From the NCBI GenBank assembly GCA_944378105.1, contig CALWGC010000011.1, positions 1 through 46,095 of the forward strand: 46,095 bases of DNA, written 5' to 3'. The notes under the pieces were generated by a model that saw nothing but the letters and a program-made list of their open reading frames with translations, made no database searches and was not told where the DNA came from. A program made the position numbers and the translations under genes. This stretch comes from an uncultured Clostridia bacterium. GTDB lineage: Bacteria > Bacillota > Clostridia > Lachnospirales > Anaerotignaceae. Below are positions 7,884-15,290 of this stretch, piece by piece (the first letter of the stretch is position 1; the number at the start of each line of letters is the position of its first letter).

Positions 7884-8630
7884 TTGGAGCAGCAAAAAAT
7901 AGATATGAAAAAAGAACAGATAAAAGAATATGAGCAAAAAGAGGCGGCCCTTTTTTCCAGCTGGAAACAAAAGCCACCCTATGGCATGATAAACCACAGA
8001 GACCATGTATGGGTGGCCGATGGAATCCTTTGCCCGGAACAATGGTTTTCACAGCCGGTGCGGCCCTTATTTTTACTGAAAGAAGCATATGGCGGAACAG
8101 AGGATTGGGATTTACGTCAACTGCTTTTAAAAGGCGAAGATTCCTTGCCCTACTTGCCAAAGATGTGGCAACGAGTCTCTTTATGGGCCAAAGGGCTGCT
8201 GGAAACAACTGCTGGACAAATCGCTCCTTTTGCACAGGGGGACGACTGTAAATCTTTTGGTAATGATTATTTACGGCAGTGTGCAGTGATGAATCTAAAA
8301 AAAAGCAATGGAAAATCCCATTCCACACGGGAAGAATTGGAAGCGTATGTGGCCTATGACCGGCAGGAGTTGCTAGAACAGCTTTCTTTGATTCGTCCTA
8401 CGATTTTGGTTTGTGGGTATACGGCATCGCTGTTATTTACATTATGGGAAAAGCAGCCACAAAAAAATGAGAACTGGTTTACTTGGGTATCCTTCCAAGG
8501 GGAGCCGTTGTTGGTGCTGGATTATTATCATCCGGCCAATGCATTTCCCGATTTGCTCAATTATTATGGTTTGATGGGGATTTATCAACAGGCATTATTG
8601 ACACAGAAAGTGAAAAAGCCCGTCTGTTAA
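7884..8630 (+). CDS. Diverged uracil-DNA-glycosylase-fold protein, function unknown
   Basis: 248 residues from the TTG at 7884, which has AAAGG seven bases upstream; an ATG at 7851 is a possible earlier start. The body keeps an order of motifs like the UDG superfamily: a strand plus loop RPLFLLKEAYGG (where true enzymes have VGEGPG), a strand RPTILVCGYTA like RPKIVVCLGR, and LDYYHPAN in the place of the H-P-S motif. A CAVMNLKKSNGKS block lies between. The catalytic acid/asparagine of known UDG families is not obvious, so glycosylase activity is uncertain. The gene stands alone; its stop codon lies inside the bidirectional terminator. I have no specific family name for it. Confidence 0.6.
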   Translation: MEQQKIDMKKEQIKEYEQKEAALFSSWKQKPPYGMINHRDHVWVADGILCPEQWFSQPVRPLFLLKEAYGGTEDWDLRQLLLKGEDSLPYLPKMWQRVSLWAKGLLETTAGQIAPFAQGDDCKSFGNDYLRQCAVMNLKKSNGKSHSTREELEAYVAYDRQELLEQLSLIRPTILVCGYTASLLFTLWEKQPQKNENWFTWVSFQGEPLLVLDYYHPANAFPDLLNYYGLMGIYQQALLTQKVKKPVC

Positions 8631-8650
8631 AAAGACAGATGGGCTTTTTT
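8613..8650. terminator. Bidirectional terminator between convergent genes
   Basis: AAAAAGCCCGTCTGT (8613-8627) pairs with ACAGATGGGCTTTTT (8634-8648) with one G-U pair. T-runs lie on both strands, so it can serve the plus-strand gene ending at 8630 and the minus-strand gene ending at 8659. Confidence 0.85.
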
Positions 8651-8658
8651 TGGTAGGT

Positions 8659-9099
8659 TTATTCTTTGGCACAGACAGGACAGGGGAAGTAGTTTCTCTT
8701 TTCTGCTTCCGAGCGGACCCATTCCAAAGGATCGGTGAGACCGGGGCAGTCCTTGTCCAGGTGATAGTAATAGATATCGTCTTTGGAAACAAAAACGACC
8801 GTCATGTCCGGCACCTCTTCGGTGGTTGCTTCCTGGCCAGAGACGGCCTCATTGGGCGATGTGGGCCACAGGAAGAAAAATAGAGCCACAATGGCAACGG
8901 TCCAAAATAATTTGGAACGATTGCGTCTGGGTGGACGGGGATAGAGAGATGGTTTGTCCTCATCCTCGTCGTCGTCCTCCTCCTCCCAATCATCATCAAA
9001 GGGTTCCTGATTGGTGGAAAATGAAGTTGCATTGGTTTGAGAAAGTAAAGCCTGGGGCCTTTCGGCATCCATGGGCTGTGGGGTAGCGTGGGCTTTCAT
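8659..9099 (-). CDS. Small acidic single-pass membrane protein with a C-terminal Cys-x2-Cys motif
   Basis: 146 residues from the ATG at 9099, preceded by AAAGGAG. Residues 33-49 are almost all Asp and Glu, then a basic stretch PPRRNRSK, one membrane segment at about 64-79 (WTVAIVALFFFLWP), and an outer domain of about 65 residues. That domain ends YYYHLDKDCPGL...EAEKRNYFPCPVC, with His113, Cys118, Cys140 and Cys143. The spacing resembles the short zinc-binding tails (H/C, then about 20 residues, then G-Y-x-P-C-x-x-C) seen on some secreted and Ada-like domains. No function can be given. The acidic part would be cytoplasmic and the Cys domain external if the positive-inside rule holds. Confidence 0.7.
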   Translation of the reverse strand: MKAHATPQPMDAERPQALLSQTNATSFSTNQEPFDDDWEEEDDDEDEDKPSLYPRPPRRNRSKLFWTVAIVALFFFLWPTSPNEAVSGQEATTEEVPDMTVVFVSKDDIYYYHLDKDCPGLTDPLEWVRSEAEKRNYFPCPVCAKE

Positions 9100-9216
9100 G
9101 GGAAGATCTCCTTTCTGAAAAAGTGTTGCCGTTACAATAACATGATCATAGCACAAGGAGTGGGAAAAAGCAATTTTGTACAGCAAAATCCAGGGATTGA
9201 CAACACAAAAAAGTTG

Positions 9217-9243
9217 TTAGCACTCGTTCTTATTGAGTGCTAA
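9217..9243. promoter_or_regulatory. CIRCE operator (HrcA binding site)
   Basis: TTAGCACTC, nine bases, GAGTGCTAA: an exact match to the CIRCE inverted repeat bound by the heat-shock repressor HrcA. It lies just upstream of the htpG promoter, 8 bases before the -35 box. Confidence 0.97.
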
Positions 9244-9250
9244 TTTTTTC

Positions 9251-9278
9251 TTGACTTTTTCTCCTGCCGTGTTACAAT
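9251..9278 (+). promoter_or_regulatory. Sigma-A promoter of htpG
   Basis: TTGACT (9251-9256), a 16-base spacer and TACAAT (9273-9278). The predicted start near 9285 leaves a leader of about 45 bases. The operator lies upstream of the -35 box, so repression might work by looping or by blocking access of RNA polymerase to upstream DNA; a second promoter overlapping CIRCE is not evident. Confidence 0.75.
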
Positions 9279-9330
9279 AATGCTAAGGGCCATGTGGCCC
9301 AAGCAACGGAAACAAAGGAGGTTTCATGTC

Positions 9331-11286
9331 ATGACACAAGAAAAAGGGAATTTATCCATCAATAGCGAAAATTTCTTACCGATTATTAAAAAATGGCTGT
9401 ATACAGATCAAGATATTTTTATTCGAGAACTGGTATCCAATGGTTGCGATGCAGTGACCAAACTGAAAAAACTGGCTTCCTTGGGCGAGGCCCAATTGCC
9501 CGATGAGGAACCGTTTTACATCAATGTGACCGTTCACCCCAAAGAAAAGACCATCACCGTTTCCGATAACGGCATTGGTATGACGGCCGATGAAATCAAA
9601 AAATATATCAACCAGATTGCTTTTTCCGGCGCCACCGACTTTTTGGCCCAATACGAAGGCAAATCGGAAGAGGACCGGGACATCATCGGCCACTTTGGTT
9701 TGGGCTTCTATTCGGCCTTTATGGTGGCGGACAAAGTGGAAATTGACTCCCTTTCCTATCAGCCAGGCGCCGTGGCTGCCCATTGGAGCTGTGAAGGCGG
9801 CATTGATTATGAAATGACCGAGGGCAGTCGTCAAAGCCGTGGGACCGATATTATTTTGCACATCGGTGCCGACGGCGAAGCCTTTTTGGATCAAGCCACC
9901 ATGTATGAAGCATTGCGGAAATATTGTGCCTTTATGCCGGTGGAAATCTATTTTGACTATGTAGAAGAAAAAGACGAACAAGAAGAGAAAGACGACGCAG
10001 AAAAAACGGAAGCGGAAGAAACCAAGGCCCAATCCGACGACACCACCGCCCAGGCCGAAGAAAAGGAAGAAGAACCCCTGCCCATCAACACCACAAATCC
10101 TCTTTGGATGCATCAGCCATCGTCGGTGACCGATGAGGAATACAAGAAATTTTACCACGAAGTGTTCCACGACGGCAGCGATCCACTGTTTTGGATTCAT
10201 TTGAATATGGATTATCCCTTTAATCTGAAAGGGATTTTGTACTTCCCTCGGATTTCCAATGAAGTGGATGCGCTGGAAGGCCAGGTGAAACTGTACGCCA
10301 ACCAGGTGTATATTGCCGATAACATCACAGAAGTGATCCCAGAATTTTTGCTGCTGTTAAAAGGTGTCATGGACTGCCCGGACTTGCCCTTAAACGTATC
10401 CAGAAGCGCCTTGCAAAACGATGGCTATGCGGCCAAAATGAGCGCCTACATCACCAAAAAAGTGGCAGATAAGTTAAACGATATTTTCAAAGAAGATCGT
10501 AGCCAGTACGAAGGCTTCTGGAATGACATCAGTCTGTTTGTGAAATATGGCTGCATGAAGGAAGAAAAATTTTACGACAAAGTGAAAGACATTTTGCTCT
10601 TTGGCTCCACCAACGGTGGTTTCCGGACCTTGGAAGAATATCTGGAGGCCAACAAAGAGAAAAACGAAAACAAGGTATACTATGTGTCCGACGAAAGTCA
10701 GCAGGTGCAGTATATTGACATGCTGAAGGGACAAGGCATGGAAGCGGTGATTTTGTCGGCCAAGATTGATTTGAACTTCCTTTCTTTCCTGGAATATAAG
10801 CACATGGGCAAAGTGACCTTTGTCCGGGTAGATGCCGATATTGCCCAGGGATTAAAAGAAGAAGGAGACAAGAACGAAACAGAACAAAAGGACATGGAAA
10901 CCTTATTCCGTACCGTTTTGGGCAAAGATGATTTGAAGGTGGACACAGAACGGTTGAAGACCGACCAGTTGGCCAGCGTCATGCTGTTAAGTGAACATTC
11001 CAGAAGAATGCTGGATATGATGGAAAATTACAAAAACCAGCCGGAACTGTTGAAGCTCTTTGGCGATGTGAAACCGGAATATACGCTGGTGTTAAACAGG
11101 AACCATCCATTGGTGCAGAAATTGGTGGAATGGAAAAACAAGGGCGGCGATATGGAAAAGACCAACCTGGTTTGCAAACAGCTGTATGATTTGGCGCTCT
11201 TGGGACAAAAGCAACTGGATCAGCAGGAAATGAGCCAGTTCATTGCCCGCAGCAATCAGCTGATGACTTGGATCTTGGAACAATAA
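9331..11286 (+). CDS. htpG: Molecular chaperone HtpG (Hsp90 family)
   Basis: ATP-driven cytosolic chaperone. 651 residues, start ATG 9331 with AAAGGAGG eight bases upstream. The N-terminal GHKL ATPase domain shows FIRELVSNGCDAVTKLK, DNGIGM and GHFGLGFYSAFMV. Residues about 211-249 are a strongly charged insert made almost only of Glu, Asp, Lys, Ala and Thr, in the position of the charged linker of eukaryotic Hsp90; Escherichia coli HtpG lacks it. The middle domain resumes at NPLWMHQPSSVTDEEY and holds the catalytic-arginine region SRSALQND. The C-terminal dimerisation domain ends at WILEQ. A CIRCE element indicates control by HrcA. Confidence 0.97.
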   Translation: MTQEKGNLSINSENFLPIIKKWLYTDQDIFIRELVSNGCDAVTKLKKLASLGEAQLPDEEPFYINVTVHPKEKTITVSDNGIGMTADEIKKYINQIAFSGATDFLAQYEGKSEEDRDIIGHFGLGFYSAFMVADKVEIDSLSYQPGAVAAHWSCEGGIDYEMTEGSRQSRGTDIILHIGADGEAFLDQATMYEALRKYCAFMPVEIYFDYVEEKDEQEEKDDAEKTEAEETKAQSDDTTAQAEEKEEEPLPINTTNPLWMHQPSSVTDEEYKKFYHEVFHDGSDPLFWIHLNMDYPFNLKGILYFPRISNEVDALEGQVKLYANQVYIADNITEVIPEFLLLLKGVMDCPDLPLNVSRSALQNDGYAAKMSAYITKKVADKLNDIFKEDRSQYEGFWNDISLFVKYGCMKEEKFYDKVKDILLFGSTNGGFRTLEEYLEANKEKNENKVYYVSDESQQVQYIDMLKGQGMEAVILSAKIDLNFLSFLEYKHMGKVTFVRVDADIAQGLKEEGDKNETEQKDMETLFRTVLGKDDLKVDTERLKTDQLASVMLLSEHSRRMLDMMENYKNQPELLKLFGDVKPEYTLVLNRNHPLVQKLVEWKNKGGDMEKTNLVCKQLYDLALLGQKQLDQQEMSQFIARSNQLMTWILEQ

Positions 11287-11473
11287 AAAAGCTGCGCCAA
11301 AAGCGGTTTTTTGGGAAGAAACCGGATATTTTCCCGGTTTCTTCCCGGAAACGGTACTTCTTCTCGAAAAGAGAAGCGCTTTTATAAAAAAGAGCAGGAA
11401 TCCTCTGTTTTTGAGGAATCCTGCTCTTTTGTTTTTTTTATGAAGCTGCACCTAAGGGTGCGGTTTTTTATTT
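11285..11473 (+). repeat. Composite intergenic hairpin element, copy B, with terminators
   Basis: Fills the whole gap between convergent htpG and maf. In order: AAGCTGCGCCAAAAGCGG with a T-run; a perfect 13-bp stem (11313-11325 with 11334-11346); a 6-bp CTTCTC/GAGAAG stem (11360-11376); an 18-base arm pair with one mismatch (11388-11405 with 11413-11430) followed by a T-run; then GAAGCTGCACCTAAGGGTGC, itself a small stem before TTTTTT. It should terminate htpG and, through the A-runs on the left, also maf. Confidence 0.7.
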
Positions 11474-12079
11474 GTTGATTTGAATATAGTCCAGCAGAGA
11501 AATGCCGTGGTTTTTCAGTGTTTCATAAACAAGATGGATGGGCAGTCCAACAACGGTGTTGTAGTTACCGCTGATGGAGTCTACAAACAGGGAAGCGATG
11601 CCCTGGATGCCATAGCCACCGGCCTTGTCGGAATATTCGCCGGTTTTCAAGTAAGCACAAATTTCATCCATGGTCATAGGATTGAAGGTGACTTCCGTGG
11701 CATCCACGATGATGTCTTCGGTTACGGAGCCATCTTCTTCCACAATCAAAATGGTTACCCCAGTATAGACGCTGTGACGGCGGCCTTGCAGTTGACGCAG
11801 CATCCGCATGGCGCTTTCTTCGTTTTCTGGTTTTACCAGTGTGCGGCCCAAGTCAGCCACAACCGTATCCACCCCCAGGATAATGGCAGGTGCTTTCACC
11901 TTTGGCAACACGGCATAGGCTTTCCGTTTGGAAAGGGTGCTCACCCATTCGTACGGGGAGTTTTCCAGGTCCAAGTATTCGTCTGCATCGCTGACCATGA
12001 TTTCAAAGGGAATCGACAGACTTTCTAAAATTTGACGTCTCCGAGGGGAGCCGGAAGCAAGAATGATTTGATACTTCAT
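11468..12079 (-). CDS. maf: Maf-family nucleoside triphosphate pyrophosphatase
   Basis: Hydrolyses non-canonical or excess nucleoside triphosphates (dTTP/UTP or methylated nucleotides in characterised homologues). 203 residues, usual length. Motifs: LASGSPRRRQILESL at the N-terminus, the catalytic GVDTVVAD block, GRRHSVYTGVTIL, and SDKAGGYGIQGIASLF. The ATG is preceded by AAGGAG. It follows the DUF4321 gene by 36 bases on the same strand and probably shares its promoter. Confidence 0.95.
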   Translation of the reverse strand: MKYQIILASGSPRRRQILESLSIPFEIMVSDADEYLDLENSPYEWVSTLSKRKAYAVLPKVKAPAIILGVDTVVADLGRTLVKPENEESAMRMLRQLQGRRHSVYTGVTILIVEEDGSVTEDIIVDATEVTFNPMTMDEICAYLKTGEYSDKAGGYGIQGIASLFVDSISGNYNTVVGLPIHLVYETLKNHGISLLDYIQINK

Positions 12080-12115
12080 ATGTTTTCTCCTTATTTCTCC
12101 TTTTCCTTCTGTGTT

Positions 12116-12373
12116 TTACATCCTGCGATATAAGAAAAATGCAATCACAATGCCTAAGATGCCGGCAATGGTAAAGTGTACGGTAAAGCCAATTTGCAAC
12201 GACACAATCTGCAAATCCAGCGCCAAAGGCGGTGTGAGACCAAAGGTTTGGCCATAAGAAAGCCATTTAAAATAAGGCAGTTTTCCCAGCACCTCTGACA
12301 AAAATCCGCCGATGACCACACCGGCCAACATCATCAGCAGCAGTATCCAGCCATTTTTTGATCCCCGTTGCAT
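12116..12373 (-). CDS. DUF4321 family small membrane protein
   Basis: 85 residues with two hydrophobic segments (about 10-29 and 60-80), a central PYFKWLSYGQTFGL turn region, and a YRRM tail. The pattern fits the DUF4321 family, short two-span proteins of Clostridia often next to maf. The start ATG at 12373 is chosen because GGAGG lies six bases upstream; an ATG seven codons earlier would place that ribosome site inside the gene. Function is unknown. Confidence 0.7.
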   Translation of the reverse strand: MQRGSKNGWILLLMMLAGVVIGGFLSEVLGKLPYFKWLSYGQTFGLTPPLALDLQIVSLQIGFTVHFTIAGILGIVIAFFLYRRM

Positions 12374-12407
12374 ACCATACCTCCATCCATACACTCATCT
12401 TCTTTCT

Positions 12408-12436
12408 ATTTTAAACAAAACCGTCCAATTATGCAA
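12408..12436 (-). promoter_or_regulatory. Promoter of the DUF4321-maf pair
   Basis: On the minus strand TTGCAT (12436-12431) and TAAAAT (12413-12408) are separated by 17 bases, about 35 bases before the DUF4321 start. Confidence 0.6.
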
Positions 12437-12552
12437 CTGATAAATTGGAAGAAATAGGGGCAAAACAAAAGAAAACCTTGCAAACCACAGGCATTTTGCC
12501 TCGAAATTGGAAAGAAAAAAGCAACATTTCGTCTTTCAAACCAATAAAAAGA

Positions 12553-12594
12553 AGCCGCTTTTTCCAGGCGGGCTGTGCCTTGGAAAAAGCGGCT
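12553..12594 (-). terminator. Terminator of the rnf operon
   Basis: A perfect 14-bp stem, AGCCGCTTTTTCCA (12553-12566) with TGGAAAAAGCGGCT (12581-12594). On the minus strand it is followed by TCTTTTTATT. It lies 17 bases after the rnfB stop. Confidence 0.9.
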
Positions 12595-12610
12595 GTTTGC
12601 GCGCAGCAAA

Positions 12611-13513
12611 TTAGTTTTCTTTGGTTTCTTCTGCTTTTGGCGCTTCTGCCTTTGGTGCTTCTGCTTTTGGAGCAGTGGCAGCTTCGGCAGCTTTTTTTGC
12701 TTCCATTTCCGCAACGCGTGGGTTGTGGATCACTTTCTTTGGACACTTCATGGCGCACAGACCACAGTCTTTACATTTGCTGTAGTCGATGACAGCCACG
12801 TTGTTTTCCACATGGATAGCGTCAAATTTGCAGTTCTTTTCGCAGATCTTGCAGCCGATGCAGCCTACTTTACAGTTGGCCATTACCACTTTACCAGGAT
12901 CTTTGGAGCTGCAGGCCACTTTTGTCTTTTTGGACAGTGGCATCATATCGATCAAATGTTTTGGACAAGCTTTGGCGCATTTGCCGCAGGCCACACATTT
13001 GGTATCGTCCACAACGGCTACGCCGTTTACAATGTGGATGGCATCGAAAGCGCAGGCAGCCACACAGCTACCCAGACCCAGACAGCCATAGGAGCAGCCT
13101 TTGGAGCCGCCGCCAGCCAGCTGGCTTGCCATGGCGCAATCGCTGATACCCTGATATACATATTTGTTGGTGCTGTTATCGCAAGTGCCGTTGCATTTTA
13201 CGAAAGCAACCATCTGTTCTGTTTCTTCCACGGCCACACCCATCACTTCCGAGATGGCAGCTGCACTTTTTGCACCGCCAACGGGGCAGGCATTGACCGG
13301 AGCTTTCCCAGCAACAATGGCAGCCGCCAGACCGCCGCAGCCAGGATAACCACAGCCACCGCAGTTTGCGCCGGGCAGGCATTCCACAACCTGACCGATG
13401 CGAGGGTCTTCTTCTACGTGAAAAATTTTACCGGCATAGCCCAGGCCGGCACCAAATACCACGCCCAAGCCACCGATGCTCAACACCGGATATAAAATGC
13501 TTGTAATATCCAT
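12611..13513 (-). CDS. rnfB: Rnf complex subunit RnfB (iron-sulfur subunit)
   Basis: Entry point for electrons from reduced ferredoxin in the Rnf complex (ferredoxin:NAD+ oxidoreductase). 300 residues: an N-terminal membrane anchor (about 5-27), the [4Fe-4S] motif CLPGANCGGCGYPGC (45-59), then four ferredoxin-type cysteine clusters: CSYGCLGLGSCVAAC, CVACGKCAKACPK, CIGCKICEKNC and CKDCGLCAMKCPK. The C-terminus is a low-complexity tail rich in Ala, Lys, Glu and Pro, with PKAEA repeats. Last gene of the operon, 20 bases after rnfA, with AAAGGGTGA upstream. Confidence 0.97.
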   Translation of the reverse strand: MDITSILYPVLSIGGLGVVFGAGLGYAGKIFHVEEDPRIGQVVECLPGANCGGCGYPGCGGLAAAIVAGKAPVNACPVGGAKSAAAISEVMGVAVEETEQMVAFVKCNGTCDNSTNKYVYQGISDCAMASQLAGGGSKGCSYGCLGLGSCVAACAFDAIHIVNGVAVVDDTKCVACGKCAKACPKHLIDMMPLSKKTKVACSSKDPGKVVMANCKVGCIGCKICEKNCKFDAIHVENNVAVIDYSKCKDCGLCAMKCPKKVIHNPRVAEMEAKKAAEAATAPKAEAPKAEAPKAEETKEN

Positions 13514-13533
13514 TTGTTTTATTCACCCTTTCA

Positions 13534-14127
13534 TCAAATTTTAATCAAGCCCTGGAATCCAAGGAATGCCAAAGACATCAGTGTTGCGGTAACCAGCGCG
13601 ATGGGGAACCCCTGAAATGGCTTTGGAATGCTGTTAAATTCAATTCTTTCACGGATACCGGCAAACAAAATGATGGCCAGAGCAAAGCCCACAGCACCGC
13701 CGAAACCGTTCAAAACAGAAGCGATGAAGGTGTAGTTTTTCTGCATGTTTACTACGGCCACACCCAATACGGCGCAGTTGGTGGTAATCAAAGGCAGATA
13801 TACACCCAGTGCCTGATACAACGATGGAGAGCTCTTTTTGATGAACATTTCCACCAACTGTACCAAAGCGGCAATAACCAAAATGAAGGCGATGTTATAG
13901 AGATAATCAATCCCCAGTTTCACCAAAATCAGGTTATAAACAAAATACGTTACGGCCGAAGCCAAAGACATAACGAAGATTACGGCTGCACCCATACCTG
14001 CTGCTGTTTCTACTTTTTTAGAAACACCGAGGAAAGGGCAGATGCCTAAGAACTGAGACAATACATAGTTGTTTACGAAGATCGCATACAACACCAGCAT
14101 GATTAAGTTTGGCTGAACTTGTGCCAT
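13534..14127 (-). CDS. rnfA: Rnf complex membrane subunit RnfA
   Basis: Integral membrane subunit of 197 residues with about six membrane segments, forming with RnfE the pseudo-symmetric pair that carries a membrane [2Fe-2S] centre. The characteristic half-site NNYVLSQFLGICPFLGVS is near the N-terminus, and LITTNCAVLGVAV in the second half provides the other cysteine. The ATG is preceded by AAGGGAGG. It sits 18 bases after rnfE. Confidence 0.97.
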   Translation of the reverse strand: MAQVQPNLIMLVLYAIFVNNYVLSQFLGICPFLGVSKKVETAAGMGAAVIFVMSLASAVTYFVYNLILVKLGIDYLYNIAFILVIAALVQLVEMFIKKSSPSLYQALGVYLPLITTNCAVLGVAVVNMQKNYTFIASVLNGFGGAVGFALAIILFAGIRERIEFNSIPKPFQGFPIALVTATLMSLAFLGFQGLIKI

Positions 14128-14145
14128 GATAAATACCCCTCCCTT

Positions 14146-14745
14146 TTATGCAGATTTTTTGTTGGTAAAGTAGTTCAAAATTGCCATCAAAACGCCCAGA
14201 GTCAAGAAAGCACCTGGAGACATGATCATCATCAAAGTGTCTGGGAATGCTTCTGGCAATACGGCGATGCCGAACAATGTGCCGGCACCCAAGAATTCAC
14301 GTACCAAACCAAGCACAGTCAAAGCAACGGTGAAGCCAAGGCCCATACCGATGCCATCAAAGAAGGAGTCCACCGGGTTGTTTTTCGAAGCAAAAGCTTC
14401 CGCACGGCCCAAGATGATACAGTTTACTACGATCAGAGGAATGTACAGACCCAAAGCATCGTTCAAGAAAGGAACGTAAGCTTGCAGCAGGAACTGTACG
14501 ATGGTTACAAAGCTTGCGATTACAACTACGAAAGCAGGAATACGCACTTTGTCTGGAATGATCTTACGCAGCAAGGAAATTACTACGTTGGAGCAGATCA
14601 ATACGGCTGCGGTGGAAAGACCCATACCAATGCCGTTGATGGCACTACTGGTAACAGCCAGGGTAGGACACATACCGATGACCTGACGGAACGTTGGGTT
14701 TTCGTCCACAATGCCGTTTTTGATGATTTTAATTGGGTTACCCAT
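14146..14745 (-). CDS. rnfE: Rnf complex membrane subunit RnfE
   Basis: 199-residue membrane subunit, partner of RnfA. The start ATG at 14745 is preceded by GGAGG and overlaps the rnfG stop in a TAATG arrangement, indicating translational coupling; an in-frame ATG ten codons earlier is inside rnfG. Motifs: ENPTFRQVIGMCPTLAVTSS with the first cysteine and PLIVVNCIILGRAEAFA with the second. About six membrane segments. Confidence 0.96.
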   Translation of the reverse strand: MGNPIKIIKNGIVDENPTFRQVIGMCPTLAVTSSAINGIGMGLSTAAVLICSNVVISLLRKIIPDKVRIPAFVVVIASFVTIVQFLLQAYVPFLNDALGLYIPLIVVNCIILGRAEAFASKNNPVDSFFDGIGMGLGFTVALTVLGLVREFLGAGTLFGIAVLPEAFPDTLMMIMSPGAFLTLGVLMAILNYFTNKKSA

Positions 14746-15290
14746 TAGTTCGCACCTCCATTTTCTGCAAACCAAGTGGTTGCTTCATTCACACCAGTAA
14801 CCACCGCACGAGAGGTGATGGTTGCGGCTGTGATGGCCTGCACCTGGCCGCCGTCTTTCGATACTGCCAATGTACCGGACATACCGGCAAACTGTGCCTG
14901 GAATTCTGGTTCTGCTGCTTTTGCGCCCAAACCAGGAGTTTCCGATGGGGTGGTTACACTGATACCGGTGATGACACCGTCCATGCCAATGCCAACGGTG
15001 GTAGGTACAGAACCGCCAAAGCCACCTGGGTTTGTTACGATGACATAACCAACCGTAGCGCCGCTTTCATCCAAACCTTCTTTGATCAAAGAAATGGTGC
15101 CGGTCAATTCTGCATCCACATCTTCAAACGTGGCGGCTGCAGGCAAAGCAGCTTGCATGGCTTCGTTTTGTGTTTTTTCATTGGCCAGGGCGATAGGCTC
15201 GGCCGTAATACTTTCTACTGCGCCCAGCAAAGCAGCGGCAACAGCAGTGATAATCAGCAGGATGACTGCTGGTCTAACGATTTCTTTCAT
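14745..15290 (-). CDS. rnfG: Rnf complex FMN-binding subunit RnfG
   Basis: 181-residue subunit with one N-terminal membrane helix (about 6-26) and an extracytoplasmic FMN-binding domain. The domain shows TNPGGFGGSVPTTVGI, SETPGLGAKA and the flavinylation site VQAITAATITSRAV. The threonine that takes the covalent FMN is present, but the usual SGAT is TAAT here, and the aspartate three residues upstream in the ApbE recognition motif is glutamine. The start overlaps the rnfD stop by four bases (ATGA). Confidence 0.95.
   Translation of the reverse strand: MKEIVRPAVILLIITAVAAALLGAVESITAEPIALANEKTQNEAMQAALPAAATFEDVDAELTGTISLIKEGLDESGATVGYVIVTNPGGFGGSVPTTVGIGMDGVITGISVTTPSETPGLGAKAAEPEFQAQFAGMSGTLAVSKDGGQVQAITAATITSRAVVTGVNEATTWFAENGGAN

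Noticed and set aside
9197..9202. Second htpG promoter starting at TTGACA before CIRCE
   Set aside because: No -10 box at 15-19 bases; the CIRCE arm occupies that place.
12575..13495. 306-residue open frame antisense to rnfB
   Set aside because: RnfB is certain from its cysteine clusters; the antisense product is aromatic-rich noise.
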